From contig JACXUE010000001.1 in NCBI GenBank assembly GCA_014764075.1, positions 1 through 36,675 of the forward strand: a stretch of DNA of 36,675 nt, in the 5' to 3' direction. This document shows, in pieces, positions 8,601 through 17,400 of this stretch. The translations under genes were made by a program, and so were the position numbers. Under the pieces are notes generated by a model, which did not search any database, was not told where the DNA came from, and worked only from the letters and a program-made list of their open reading frames with translations. The stretch comes from Sulfuricurvum sp. (lineage in GTDB: Bacteria; Campylobacterota; Campylobacteria; Campylobacterales; Sulfurimonadaceae). Position 1 is the first letter of the stretch. Every line of letters starts with the position of its first letter.

Positions 8601-10068
8601 CATCACCCATCGATCCAACGGCCTCTTTTCCCTCGCGAATCATCGGCTCAATCACTTGCTCGATCACCTCTTGGGTAATATTAAAATAGCGTTGGCGTTC
8701 AACAATATTGCTATCGTCGTACTCACAGCGGGTGACGTATTGCTCTTCCACATGCTCTTGAAGATAGATCATGTGATCATTAAGCCATTTCATGTATGGG
8801 TTTGAGGATTTTAGATATTGATTAATGTCTTCGTCTTTGAGTACTTTCCCGAATTTCAGATCCAAACCGATCATTTGCCCCGACTGAAGGCGTCCGCGCT
8901 CTTTGATCTGATCTTCACTAATATCGATCACCCCGTATTCACTAGCGATCAAAAGGGTATCGTCATGAGTGATGATGTATTTAGAAGGGCGCAAACCGTT
9001 ACGATCAAGGACACACCCGATGTAGCGTCCATCCGTCAATGAAAACGCTGCAGGACCATCCCACGCTTCAAACACGGTAGAGTGGTACTCGTAAAACGCC
9101 CTGAGCTGAGGATCCATGTGCGGAGCATTTTGCCATGGTGCGGGGATGACGGCACGAGCCGCTTTGAAAAAATCCATCCCGTTGGCGATCAAAAATTCAA
9201 AAAAGTTATCAGCACTTGCACTGTCCGAGGCACCCGGCTGGAGAATCGGTAAAAGACGCGCAATCTCTTCGTCGGTAAAGACGTCACTTTTGATTGACTC
9301 GGATTTAACCGCTACGTTAAAACGGTTGGCTTCAACCGAGTTGATCTCACCGTTGTGGGCAATCGCACGGAATGGTTGAGCCAAACGCCATTTCGGCAAT
9401 GTATTGGTAGAAAAACGTTGGTGAAAGAGGGCAAAAGAGATTTTAAAATTTTCGTCTTGCAAATCGGTATAAAACTCTTTGATGTGGGTTGGCATAATCA
9501 ACCCTTTGTACGATACGACACGTGCAGACATCGACGGGATATAAAAATCGGCATCGTTAACCAAGGCATGCTCGATCTCTTTACGGCTCAGATAGAGCAA
9601 TGCGTCAAACCGTTGGGTCGCCATAAGCGAGTTCGGTGTGATAAAAATATGGTGGATTGAGGGGAGCGTACTGAGGGCTTGTTCTCCCAGTGCGTTCGTA
9701 TCGACCGGTACGGTGCGGTTTAATACTACTTTGAGATCATTGGCATTACAAATTTTTTCAAATACCTCCAGATTCGACGCATCACGGGTAAATACCACCG
9801 CTACAGCGTACATTTCAGGAAGCTCTACTCCCACTTCAGTAGCCGTTGCACGCATAAATTCATGAGGCATGGAGAGGAGCAACCCGCTCCCATCTCCTGT
9901 CTTACCGTCAGCCGCTACAGCTCCACGGTGCATCATACGCTCCAATGCGGTAATAGCGTTTTCCAAGTTTTCATGCGAAGGACGGTTTTTGATGTTCGCA
10001 ATCAAACCGAATCCGCAGTTATCTTTAAATGATCGTAATAGGTCTTGGTATTCCACTCTAATCGTCAC
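5623..10068 (-). CDS. gltB: glutamate synthase large subunit
   Basis: GltB hydrolyses glutamine, channels ammonia and aminates 2-oxoglutarate to give glutamate, using FMN and a 3Fe-4S cluster. The 1481 residues follow the family order: a class II glutamine amidotransferase domain with the nucleophile in DNCGFG (Cys18 of the longest form, exposed after propeptide removal), a central domain, the FMN-binding synthase domain (GEGGEDAARFG, KPGEGGQLPGHKV, GGDGGTGAAPL), the cluster cysteines C-x5-C-x4-C in CKMLRICHVNKC, and the C-terminal GXGXG beta-helix. The start at 10068 is GTG, but a second GTG at 10056 sits eight bases after AAAGGTGA and is the better-placed start, giving a 13-residue propeptide. 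gltD follows after five bases. Confidence 0.97.
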   Translation of the reverse strand: MTIRVEYQDLLRSFKDNCGFGLIANIKNRPSHENLENAITALERMMHRGAVAADGKTGDGSGLLLSMPHEFMRATATEVGVELPEMYAVAVVFTRDASNLEVFEKICNANDLKVVLNRTVPVDTNALGEQALSTLPSIHHIFITPNSLMATQRFDALLYLSRKEIEHALVNDADFYIPSMSARVVSYKGLIMPTHIKEFYTDLQDENFKISFALFHQRFSTNTLPKWRLAQPFRAIAHNGEINSVEANRFNVAVKSESIKSDVFTDEEIARLLPILQPGASDSASADNFFEFLIANGMDFFKAARAVIPAPWQNAPHMDPQLRAFYEYHSTVFEAWDGPAAFSLTDGRYIGCVLDRNGLRPSKYIITHDDTLLIASEYGVIDISEDQIKERGRLQSGQMIGLDLKFGKVLKDEDINQYLKSSNPYMKWLNDHMIYLQEHVEEQYVTRCEYDDSNIVERQRYFNITQEVIEQVIEPMIREGKEAVGSMGDDTPLAAFSSVQRHFSDYFKQRFAQVTNPPIDPIREKVVMSLNTGFGETHNILDEIPTHAHRLKAISPIVTREKLDVLKSFGDKKSPRYQSFYTNGTFSTAFSGALKPALEALVAQVIKAVREEGVRIVILDDSCFDKEHKVIPMAMAVGRISRALLDAKIRHLASIVACTSEVIDSHGAAILIAYGASAIYPSLLFATAASHIDQHKNEISCSEAFKSIHHALNAGLLKIMSKMGISTIASYRNSGLFDVIGLSREIVHECFGESHVMIPGLSYEDIDARLERNHKDAFEVNGFNRIFPLKIGGYYKFYNGQEHHDFNPDVIHAIHKVSKTGKREDFDKLSALINGRGQKFIRDFFEFKSDRSPIDISEVEPKEAIFKRFASAAMSLGSISPEAHECLAVAMNTIGAQSNSGEGGEDAARFGTLKNSKIKQVASGRFGVTPAYLRSAEEIQIKIAQGAKPGEGGQLPGHKVSGLIARLRYTMPGVTLISPPPHHDIYSIEDLAQLIFDMKQVNPNATVAVKLVSSAGVGTIAAGVAKAYADKIIISGGDGGTGAAPLTSIKFAGNPWELGLSEAHNALKANNLRGLVHVQTDGGLKTGMDIVKAALLGAESYAFGTGALTIIGCKMLRICHVNKCSVGIATQNEKLRSEYFEGTVEQLINYFTYLAEDVRKIMAQLGYKTMEELIGRSDLLQVIDNEFAKKFDFSSILHREEGVNTCQSASNEPFDLNEFEQDVLAEAMDAIKNPDRPVKIVRDICNLNRSFGARISGEIAQYYGDAGLKNNTIKINLKGIAGQALGAFLINGVSIRLEGVANDYIGKGMHGGKIVIRSQNQGEAFSAGGNTCLYGATGGKLFISGSVGERFAVRNSGALAIVEGTGDNACEYMTGGVVVILGKTGINFGAGMTGGFAFVYDSDHSFVENVNRELIDVLRIDTDDGDEARHYLKRLLKEYVAETESEMAQELLKNFRVEIRNFWLIRPKNLTKLPLNPDKGD

Positions 10069-10112
10069 CTTTCACCGGATAATTCCGACAAATTTGTATT
10101 TTTTAATCTCTT

Positions 10113-10133
10113 TTTAAACATTCTTAGTTTAAA
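10113..10133. promoter_or_regulatory. perfect 7-7-7 inverted repeat upstream of gltB
   Basis: TTTAAAC (10113-10119) and GTTTAAA (10127-10133) form a perfect inverted repeat with a seven-base centre. Allowing a two-base bulge on the left, the symmetry extends three more base pairs. It lies just downstream of the minus-strand -10 box at 10152, so it would fall near the start or in the leader of the gltB transcript. This is a good position for a repressor operator. No known regulator motif was recognised. Confidence 0.5.
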
Positions 10134-10151
10134 GAGGGATGAAATTTTTTT

Positions 10152-10157
10152 ATTTTA
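10152..10157 (-). promoter_or_regulatory. probable -10 box for the gltB operon
   Basis: On the minus strand this reads GATAAAAT, matching the Campylobacterota -10 form gnTAnaAT. It is about 85-95 bases upstream of the gltB start and faces the correct way. No -35 element is evident, which is usual in this group. Confidence 0.5.
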
Positions 10158-10166
10158 TCGATTGTT

Positions 10167-10186
10167 AGGTTAAAAGAGGTTAAAAT
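10167..10186 (+). promoter_or_regulatory. direct repeat overlapping probable recO -10 box
   Basis: The nine-base word AGGTTAAAA occurs at 10167-10175 and again at 10177-10185, exactly ten bases apart, so both copies face the same side of the helix. The second copy runs into GTTAAAAT (10179-10186), a gnTAnaAT-type -10 box facing recO. This combines a likely promoter with a possible regulator site or duplicated -10. Transcription would start about 40-45 bases before the recO ATG. Confidence 0.45.
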
Positions 10187-10236
10187 TACTCTAACTATGA
10201 AGAATAAAAAAGTAAGCGTGTAGAGTAGAATCAAAA

Positions 10237-10854
10237 ATGCAAGGCTATATCATCAAACTCGCACGATCACGTGAAGAAGACATGATCGTCACTATCATAT
10301 CGGAGGAAAACTTAACAACCCTTTATCGTTTCTACGGAGCGCGTCACTCTCCGATCAATATGGGATTTAAAATTGACTTCGAATCGGAACATTCTCTCAA
10401 ATCTTCCATACCGCGCATGAAAGATGTGATCCATTTGGGATTTAGTTGGATGGGTCAGTATGAACGACTACGACTTTGGCAGCAATTCATCACCCTCTTT
10501 TACCCCCACCTCAAAGATTCCGAATCGATCGGCAGTTTTTATTTCGAACTTCTCAACGACGCATCGGTTCGATGGAAAGAGCAAAATCCCAAACGGGTAG
10601 CGATCGAGTCCTATGTCCGATTGCTCGATTATGAGGGGAGACTCCATCGTGAACTGAACTGTTTTTTTTGCGATCTCCCCATCGAAGAGGATATTTCACT
10701 TATACGTGCTTTTTTACCCGCACATCGCCATTGCTCCCACACTCTTTCTATTAACCAAAAGGGGATTGAATGGCTTTATAGCCACGCTTCAACCCTCTTT
10801 TTGGATGACAAAGAGATTGAACGGCTATGGTGTGTTCTAAATGAGGGATTTTAG
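10237..10854 (+). CDS. recO: recombination mediator RecO (short Campylobacterota form)
   Basis: RecO works with RecR to load RecA onto SSB-coated single-stranded DNA. This 205-residue protein resembles the short, divergent RecO of Campylobacterota. The N-terminal OB-fold region begins MQGYIIKLA and contains LYRFYGARHSPIN, and the C-terminal helical part carries CFFC (C142, C145) and HRHC, which may bind zinc. It is about 35 residues shorter than E. coli RecO. recR, its usual partner, lies only 2 kb away on the opposite strand, which supports the call. No good ribosome site precedes the ATG, so translation may start poorly or from a short leader. Confidence 0.85.
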   Translation: MQGYIIKLARSREEDMIVTIISEENLTTLYRFYGARHSPINMGFKIDFESEHSLKSSIPRMKDVIHLGFSWMGQYERLRLWQQFITLFYPHLKDSESIGSFYFELLNDASVRWKEQNPKRVAIESYVRLLDYEGRLHRELNCFFCDLPIEEDISLIRAFLPAHRHCSHTLSINQKGIEWLYSHASTLFLDDKEIERLWCVLNEGF

Positions 10855-10897
10855 GTACGCTAATTGCTTATTTAAATAACCATTTTAGCAACCGAGA

Positions 10898-11161
10898 ATG
10901 TCTATGCGAATCAATAAAGCAAGCGAAGCGATATTGGCAAAATATACCCCCAAAACCAAACCGAAAATCTCTTTCTCTCTATTCGGTTCACATGTTCACA
11001 AGCCCAAAGGCTCTTCTCTCGAAGAGTTTTACAAAGAGGTCTATGCTCACGGTGCATTGCAAGTTGAGCAAGTTTATAATGATAAAAATGCCAAAGAGAT
11101 CGAATCGATGATGATGAATAACCGTCGTTTGATCGAAGCACAACGCAAACCAAAGCGATAA
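10898..11161 (+). CDS. small hypothetical protein between recO and DUF853 gene
   Basis: I do not recognise this 87-residue, strongly basic protein. It has no membrane segment or signal peptide. The first half is rich in lysine and proline (YTPKTKPK), and the second half is predicted helical (SLEEFYKEVYAHG, then an E/N/M-rich helix ending RKPKR). It begins at ATG-TCT-ATG, with either ATG possible, and ends nine bases before the HerA-like ATPase gene. The two are therefore almost certainly cotranscribed. A nucleic-acid or partner-binding role with the ATPase is only a guess. Confidence 0.7.
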   Translation: MSMRINKASEAILAKYTPKTKPKISFSLFGSHVHKPKGSSLEEFYKEVYAHGALQVEQVYNDKNAKEIESMMMNNRRLIEAQRKPKR

Positions 11162-11170
11162 AGGGGTTCC

Positions 11171-12622
11171 ATGTCTGCAGAATACGCTATCGCCAAAGCC
11201 GGTGACGAATATTTAACCCTCCTCCCCTCGATGGCAAATCGTCACGGGCTTATCACCGGTGCAACCGGAACCGGGAAAACGATTACCCTCCAAAAAGTGA
11301 TCGAAACGTTCTCTTCTATGGGAGTCCCCTGTGTTGTCAGCGACATCAAAGGAGACCTTAGCGGAATCGCCTCAAAAGGGGGAAACAATCCCAAAGTAGC
11401 CGAGCGGCTCAATCAGATGGGATTAGAAGCCGCTTATACTGGCTGTCCCGTAACCTTTTGGGATGTATGGGGAGAGCAAGGGCATCGTTTGCGTGCCACC
11501 ATCAGCGATATGGGACCATTGCTCCTCTCTCGTCTTATAGGGCTCAACGAAACCCAAAGCGGCGTTTTGAATTTGGCATTCAAAGTGGCTGACGATGAGG
11601 GGCTTGCTCTGCTTGATCTCAAAGATCTCCGCGCCATGATCCAAAACATCGGAGAACGATCCAAAGAGCTGAGTCTCAACTACGGCAACGTCTCTACCGC
11701 TTCAATCGGAGCTATCCAACGCGCCCTCCTCTCGCTGGAATCTCAGGGGGCGGACCAACTCTTCGGCGAACCGATGCTCAACATTGACGATCTGATCCAA
11801 ACCGTTGATGGCAAAGGGGTGGTCAATCTCCTCGATGCCACCAAACTGATGAATACGCCGAAACTTTACGCCTCTTTGTTGCTATGGATCCTCTCCGAAC
11901 TTTTCGAAACCCTCCCCGAAGCGGGTGATTCCAAAAAGCCGAAACTCCTTTTCTTTTTCGATGAAGCGCATTTACTTTTCAATGATGCACCCGATGTGTT
12001 GATCAAAAAAATCGAACAGGTTGTCCGTCTGATCCGATCCAAAGGGGTCGGGATCTATTTCATCACCCAGCATCCCAACGATATCCCCGAAAAAATAGCG
12101 GCGCAGCTGGGGAACCGAATCGCACATGCCCTCCGTGCCTTCACCCCAAAAGATCAGCAAGCGGTTCGTGCCGCCGCTGAAACAATGCGGGATAATGAAG
12201 AATTTGATGAAAAAACGGCATTGATGGAACTCGGTGTCGGCGAGGCTCTCGTATCCTTATTAGATGACAAAGGTGCCCCCAGCATCACTCAACGCGCCCT
12301 TATTATCCCTCCGTTATCCCATATCGGACCCATTACAGCCGAGGAACGTCAAGAGCTCATGGGTGCATCGATCGTCGGCGATACCTATGATCAGAGTATT
12401 GATAGCCTCTCAGCCTATGAACATCTCACCAAACGACTCAAAGAGCAGGCAGCGTACAAAACAAAACAAGAATCCATCAAATCGGAAGAAAAAGTATCCA
12501 AAAGAGAGAGTAACCGCGAAAGTGCCGTCGAAGCGCTTGCCAAATCAGCCGCCCGTGCCATCGGTTCTCAGCTGGGACGCGCCATCATTCGGGGCGTTTT
12601 AGGAAGTATTTTCAAAAAATAA
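11171..12622 (+). CDS. DUF853/HerA-like ATPase (YjgR type)
   Basis: This 483-residue protein belongs to the DUF853 family of HerA/FtsK-like P-loop ATPases, related to E. coli YjgR. Walker A is GATGTGKT near residue 30. The family-typical SDIKGDLSGIA follows near residue 58, Walker B is LLFFFDEAHLLF near residue 260, and sensor-type motifs follow (FITQHPNDIPE, QLGNRIAHALRAFTP). The C-terminus is charged and then ends in a glycine-rich segment (GRAIIRGVLGSIF). Its biological role is not established for the family; DNA processing or translocation is inferred from HerA. RBS AAGGGG precedes the ATG. The 3' end converges with recR. Confidence 0.88.
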   Translation: MSAEYAIAKAGDEYLTLLPSMANRHGLITGATGTGKTITLQKVIETFSSMGVPCVVSDIKGDLSGIASKGGNNPKVAERLNQMGLEAAYTGCPVTFWDVWGEQGHRLRATISDMGPLLLSRLIGLNETQSGVLNLAFKVADDEGLALLDLKDLRAMIQNIGERSKELSLNYGNVSTASIGAIQRALLSLESQGADQLFGEPMLNIDDLIQTVDGKGVVNLLDATKLMNTPKLYASLLLWILSELFETLPEAGDSKKPKLLFFFDEAHLLFNDAPDVLIKKIEQVVRLIRSKGVGIYFITQHPNDIPEKIAAQLGNRIAHALRAFTPKDQQAVRAAAETMRDNEEFDEKTALMELGVGEALVSLLDDKGAPSITQRALIIPPLSHIGPITAEERQELMGASIVGDTYDQSIDSLSAYEHLTKRLKEQAAYKTKQESIKSEEKVSKRESNRESAVEALAKSAARAIGSQLGRAIIRGVLGSIFKK

Positions 12623-12644
12623 TTGCTGGGCGATCTGCCAAGCA

Positions 12645-13214
12645 TTAGATGCTCACCCGATCTTCGAGAGCTTTAGTGAGTGAGAGGATATCGACGTTTT
12701 CTAAACTCACTCCCGTCGGAACCCCCTGTGCGATACGGCTAAATCGGACATCGCAATCGACTAATTTATCTTCGATGTAAAGCATCACCCCTTGATTGGC
12801 AATTGAGGGTGTAAGGGCAAAAATCACCTCTTTGATCCCGCTTTGGATAATCCCGCGCAGATGAGAGATATCGAGTTCTTCGATAGAGTCTAAAACAAAA
12901 TAACGACCGTCAAAAAGAGCGTTCTCTTCAAACGTCAAAATATCTTTGGCATTTTCAACAATACAGAGGATTTCGTGGTTACGTCGCTCATCGCTGCAAA
13001 TGGAGCAAAGTTCATCTTCACTCAGACCTCCACACGAACGACATTTTTTGAGGCTTGCAATGGCGTTTTCGATCGCATGAGCGAGCTTGAGTGCTCCAAA
13101 ACTGTCATGCATCACCATGTGGTAGGCTAAGCGGGTCGCTGATTTTTGCCCGACGGTGGGGAGTTGCTGAAGGGCATCGACGAGGCGATTAAATTTCTCT
13201 AAGGAACGTTTCAT
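12645..13214 (-). CDS. recR: recombination mediator RecR
   Basis: RecR forms a DNA-clamping ring and acts with RecO (and RecF where present) to load RecA at gaps. The 189-residue protein has the complete set of parts: a helix-hairpin-helix around LPTVGQKSATRLAYH (18-32), a four-cysteine zinc finger (C58, C61, C70, C73), a Toprim domain beginning EILCIVENAKD near residue 81, and a C-terminal Walker-like region with the GVPTGVSLE motif. It is divergent from dnaJ across a 115-base gap and converges on the DUF853 gene. Confidence 0.95.
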   Translation of the reverse strand: MKRSLEKFNRLVDALQQLPTVGQKSATRLAYHMVMHDSFGALKLAHAIENAIASLKKCRSCGGLSEDELCSICSDERRNHEILCIVENAKDILTFEENALFDGRYFVLDSIEELDISHLRGIIQSGIKEVIFALTPSIANQGVMLYIEDKLVDCDVRFSRIAQGVPTGVSLENVDILSLTKALEDRVSI

Positions 13215-13293
13215 AAGCGTATTGTAGCAAAGGAAGTATCAAAAATAGTTTAGTCATAAACACTCAATTAAGCTAACACTCTTTTTCTCATGG

Positions 13294-13299
13294 TATAAT
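13294..13299 (+). promoter_or_regulatory. -10 box for dnaJ
   Basis: TATAAT at 13294-13299, preceded by GG, fits the gnTAnaAT consensus of Campylobacterota sigma-70 promoters. It lies 30 bases before the dnaJ GTG start, with the ribosome site GGAG at 13318-13321 in between. I did not see a CIRCE-type inverted repeat for HrcA control. Confidence 0.7.
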
Positions 13300-13329
13300 T
13301 GCGCTCAAAAAACCTTTTGGAGTTATTGC

Positions 13330-14445
13330 GTGGAAGAATTGAGCTATTATGAAATTTTAGAGATCACTAAAAATGCTAGCGTTGACGAAATCAAAAAAGC
13401 GTACCGCAAAATGGCAAAACTCTACCATCCCGACCGTAATCCCGATGATCCCGATGCTGAGCATAAATTCAAACTTTGCAACGAAGCGTATCAGGTTCTC
13501 AGCGATAACCAACAACGCGCTATCTATGACCGCTACGGCAAAGAGGGGCTTCAAGGGGGAGTCGGACGCCGATCAGGCGGAGGATTTGACGATTTGGGAA
13601 GTATTTTTGAGGAGATGTTCAACGGTTTTGCCGGAGGGGGACGTCGCCAATCACGTACACAGAGCGATAAATTTCCGCTCGATATGGGTATTGAGATACG
13701 CGTCAGTTTTAAAGAAGCTGTTTTCGGTTGCGAAAAAGAGGTAACGTTTACAACGAAAAGTTCGTGTAAAACGTGCAAAGGGACTGGGGCTAAAGAGGGT
13801 AAGGTAACCACTTGTAGTCAATGTGGCGGCAAAGGGCAAGTCTACATGCGACAAGGGTTCATGACCTTTTCTCAAACCTGTCCAGTATGTCACGGCGAAG
13901 GGACGATAGCAAGCGAGAAATGTCCGGATTGTAAAGGAAAAAGCTACACCGAGACCAAAGAGAGCGTCAAAGTCAAAATTCCCGCAGGGATCGATTCAGG
14001 CCACCGTCTACGGGTATCGGGACGCGGTAATACCGGAAAAAGTGGTGTGAGAGGCGACCTCTACGTTACGTTCGAGGTCGAAGAGGATAGCCATTTTATC
14101 CGCAACGGCAACGATATCTATCTCGAAGTTCCGGTATTTTTTACCCAAGCGGTTTTGGGTGAAAGCATCACCATCCCATCACTGAGCGGGGAACTCACCC
14201 TCGAACTCGAAACCGGCACCAAAGATACCCAACAATACCGTTTCCGCGGTGAGGGGATCGCCGATGTACACGGCCGCGGTAAAGGTGATCTGATTGCTCA
14301 GATACATCTAACCTATCCCAGTCGCCTTAACAGTGAACAAGAAGAGTTATTGCACAAACTCCAAGAGAGTTTCGGCATAGAATCCAAACCCCACGAATCG
14401 TTGTTTGAATCGGTATTCGAAAAAGTAAAGGGGTGGTTTAAATAA
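13330..14445 (+). CDS. dnaJ: molecular chaperone DnaJ (Hsp40)
   Basis: DnaJ delivers unfolded proteins to DnaK and stimulates its ATPase. The 371 residues have the full class A layout: a J domain (residues 4-70) with the HPD motif at 33-35, a Gly/Phe-rich linker (about 75-105), a zinc domain with four CxxC repeats (CKTCKGTG, CSQCGGKG, CPVCHGEG and CPDCKGKS, the last lacking its final Gly), and the C-terminal substrate-binding domain. The start is GTG, chosen because GGAG lies nine bases upstream and the protein begins in the normal place. dnaK and grpE are not in the window. Confidence 0.96.
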   Translation: MEELSYYEILEITKNASVDEIKKAYRKMAKLYHPDRNPDDPDAEHKFKLCNEAYQVLSDNQQRAIYDRYGKEGLQGGVGRRSGGGFDDLGSIFEEMFNGFAGGGRRQSRTQSDKFPLDMGIEIRVSFKEAVFGCEKEVTFTTKSSCKTCKGTGAKEGKVTTCSQCGGKGQVYMRQGFMTFSQTCPVCHGEGTIASEKCPDCKGKSYTETKESVKVKIPAGIDSGHRLRVSGRGNTGKSGVRGDLYVTFEVEEDSHFIRNGNDIYLEVPVFFTQAVLGESITIPSLSGELTLELETGTKDTQQYRFRGEGIADVHGRGKGDLIAQIHLTYPSRLNSEQEELLHKLQESFGIESKPHESLFESVFEKVKGWFK

Positions 14446-14455
14446 CCCTCCTCCC

Positions 14456-17400
14456 CTATTTGGTGCTTCGTTTCGGATAGGCCATAGCGATCACAATTGC
14501 AATCACAGCATAGGTCCACGGTACGAAATCGGGAACCGGAACAGGGTCGCCCTTGGCATACGAATGAAGACCCGCCAAATAGTAGTTTACTCCGAAATAG
14601 GTCATCAATACCGAAGTGAACGCCAATAGCGATATGACGCTGAAAATATAGTCGCTATACGCCCCTTTGATAAAGCGCAAATGGATTACGACGGCATAGA
14701 CGAGGATCGTGACCAATGCCCATGTCTCTTTCGGATCCCAGCCCCAGTAACGCCCCCAACTCTCGTTTGCCCACACTCCTCCGAGGAAGTTTCCAACAGT
14801 GAGAAGCACCAATCCGACGATGAGGCTCATTTCGTTGATCGCACTAAGCTCCTTGATCGCAAGATTGAGGCGATCTTTATTATCACTGTTTTTGAGGACA
14901 AACAATATCAATGTAATCATCCCCAATAATGCTCCAAGCCCAAGGAAGCCGTAACTCGCCGTAATCATCGATACGTGAATACTGAGCCAGTAGGACTGGA
15001 GTACTGGAACGAGATTCGTAACCTGCGGATCCATCCAGTTGAGATGGGCGACAAAGAGGATAAGTCCCGTCATAATCGACGTTGCCGCCATCGTCATCAC
15101 TGATCGGCGTGAGAAGATAAATCCTGCCAGTACGCTTGCCCATCCGATATAGATCATCGACTCATAGCCGTTCGACCACGGTGCGTGTCCGGAAATATAC
15201 CAACGCATCCCCAATCCGGCGGTATGAGCGAGAAAGAACAAAACTAATAATCCAAATGATACGTTACTGATCCACTCTGCTCGAAACCCCGATTTGATAA
15301 TTTTAATGAATGACAGAATCAACAGCGTAAACCCGACCACAAAATAGAGCGGCCACAACTGCTCGAAAATATTCGCTTTGTTATAAAGGATTTCAACCTT
15401 TGTTTTCGTCTCATTCGGATAGACGCTAGCCCCCACAAAACGTTGGTATTTCTCGATGCGTCCCAGTGCTTCGTCCGCTTTACTCCAGTCACCGCTTTTC
15501 ATCGCCTCATCGACAGAAGCAAAATAGCCGATCGCCAATAAACGAACCATTTCAGCCTCTTTAGGCTCCATCGTCTGCAACGCTTCAATCGTTGCATCCC
15601 ATTTGTGATTTGTATCGTTCGGTTTCGGCCACATTCGGACCAATGAACCGGTATAAACCATATAGGCAACATTGACCCGTTCATCGACTTGGAGTAAAGC
15701 TTTATCAAATTTATTCCGTTTACCCGGAGCTTTGCGATTGGCTTCATCAACCAACTGAGCCAGTTTATATCCCGCAATTTCATCCGGTACTTCAAAAAAC
15801 TGTGAAAAAGCGGCTGTTTTGGCACTTTCGCTTAGTCCGATCAGTTTATTGATCTCTTTGTCTCCCGTTCGGATGATCGCAATTTCACGCCACGCGTCGG
15901 GTCGTAACATCATTCCCAAAACCACTTGATTGGATGAAAGTCCCATAAACGTATCGTTACGGTTTAGTTTCGCCAATATCTCATGGGTGAGGGTATCCAT
16001 CGGTTTCATTCGTCCGCTGAAATCTTGAACGATCAAATGACCGAATTTATCGGCGTGGGCTCTATCGAATCCCTTTGCTGTTTTGATCACCGGATTTTCG
16101 ACATCTGAAGCCCTCAAATCTCCCTGCATTAAGATGAGCATCATCCCTAAAAATAATGCCGCAGTTTTTTGGGCATTGAGTGATTTGAGTTTTTCATTCA
16201 GTGCGGCAAAACGACCCGTTTTGACAATCAACACCCCAAACATACCGATCGCCAAAAGGAGATAGCCAATATAGGTTATTAACGTCCCCGGATCATGATT
16301 CACCGAGAGGACAGTTCCCCGTTCATCTTGATCAAATGAGGATTGGAAGAATCGATACCCTTGATAATCGAGAATATGGTTCATATAGATCCTAAAATCA
16401 AATTTTTGTTGATGAGCCGGATCGATAACACTCACTTCGCTTGCATACGATGAAGGCGACATAGAACCCGGATAACGCTCAAGTTCGAAATCGCGCAATC
16501 CGATTGCAAACGGAAGTTTTCGCTCGATCGAACCGTACGATACGTCAACACGCATGTCACCTAACACAATTTTTTGGCTCTCTCCCACTTCACCCACGGA
16601 GCCCAATACAACAGTACTCGCTTTTTTATCACCGCTTGTTAAAGTGAGATTCAACGCATCTTGTCCCCCTTGCTGCATCATCGGACCTTTTTTCTCTTTG
16701 GTTGACGCCGATACTAGTTTCATCGATGCTTTCGGGAAAAATTCACGCAATACAAATCCGCTTTGGGTGCTTTGAAACAGCGTTCGAGTAGTCATTTCAT
16801 GCTTTCCAGCACTGAGAGTCGAACTTTGCTGAGTATCCATACTTAGTGTTCCCAATACCATAGGGGCACTTAAATAGGCTTTTTTTCCTTCTACACTGAT
16901 AGCGATGACCGGTTTGTCAAACGTTTTGTTCGAATCAAAATCGATGACAACATCGTTGGCTTCAACAAATTCTCCACGTTTTAAAGAGACCTGCTGCGCT
17001 CCCCCTGCTCCGGTTACCATCAGATTAAAGAGGGGCTCTCCTTTAGGATCGGCAACCGCTTCATAACGAGCATCTCCCATGTAACTGTCGAGTTTCACAT
17101 GGATTGGCTCTCCCTCTACCTCCAACGTCCGTTCAAATGAGTTTGACGAGCGTTTGGAGAGGAAAAGTTGCTCTTTAAAATCATAGGATTTATCACCCTT
17201 TACCACTTTAAAAGATACATAAGGTTCGGCGCTCACGATCACATCGCTGCTCTCGCCCTCACGGATATGCATCATCCCCTCATAACCCATATACCGCGTA
17301 ATCGCCGCACCCACGAGGATAATCAAAAAAGCGACGTGAAAAATGAAAACGAGCCATTTCCCGTTACGCGCCATTTTAAAATTGATGATATTAAGGATCA

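Noticed and set aside
5779..9660. Many plus-strand ORFs of 65-183 codons opposite gltB
   Set aside because: They are antisense shadows of a long, well-conserved gene; their translations look random (rich in R, H, T, I) and none has a ribosome site or a recognisable motif.
10197..10223. Eight-codon leader ORF before recO
   Set aside because: Too short, with no clear ribosome site, and no attenuation-type hairpins follow.
12618..12645. Possible terminator hairpin between the DUF853 gene and recR
   Set aside because: The stem (GCTGGGC with GCCAAGC) has a mismatch and no T-run on either side; too weak to list as a feature.
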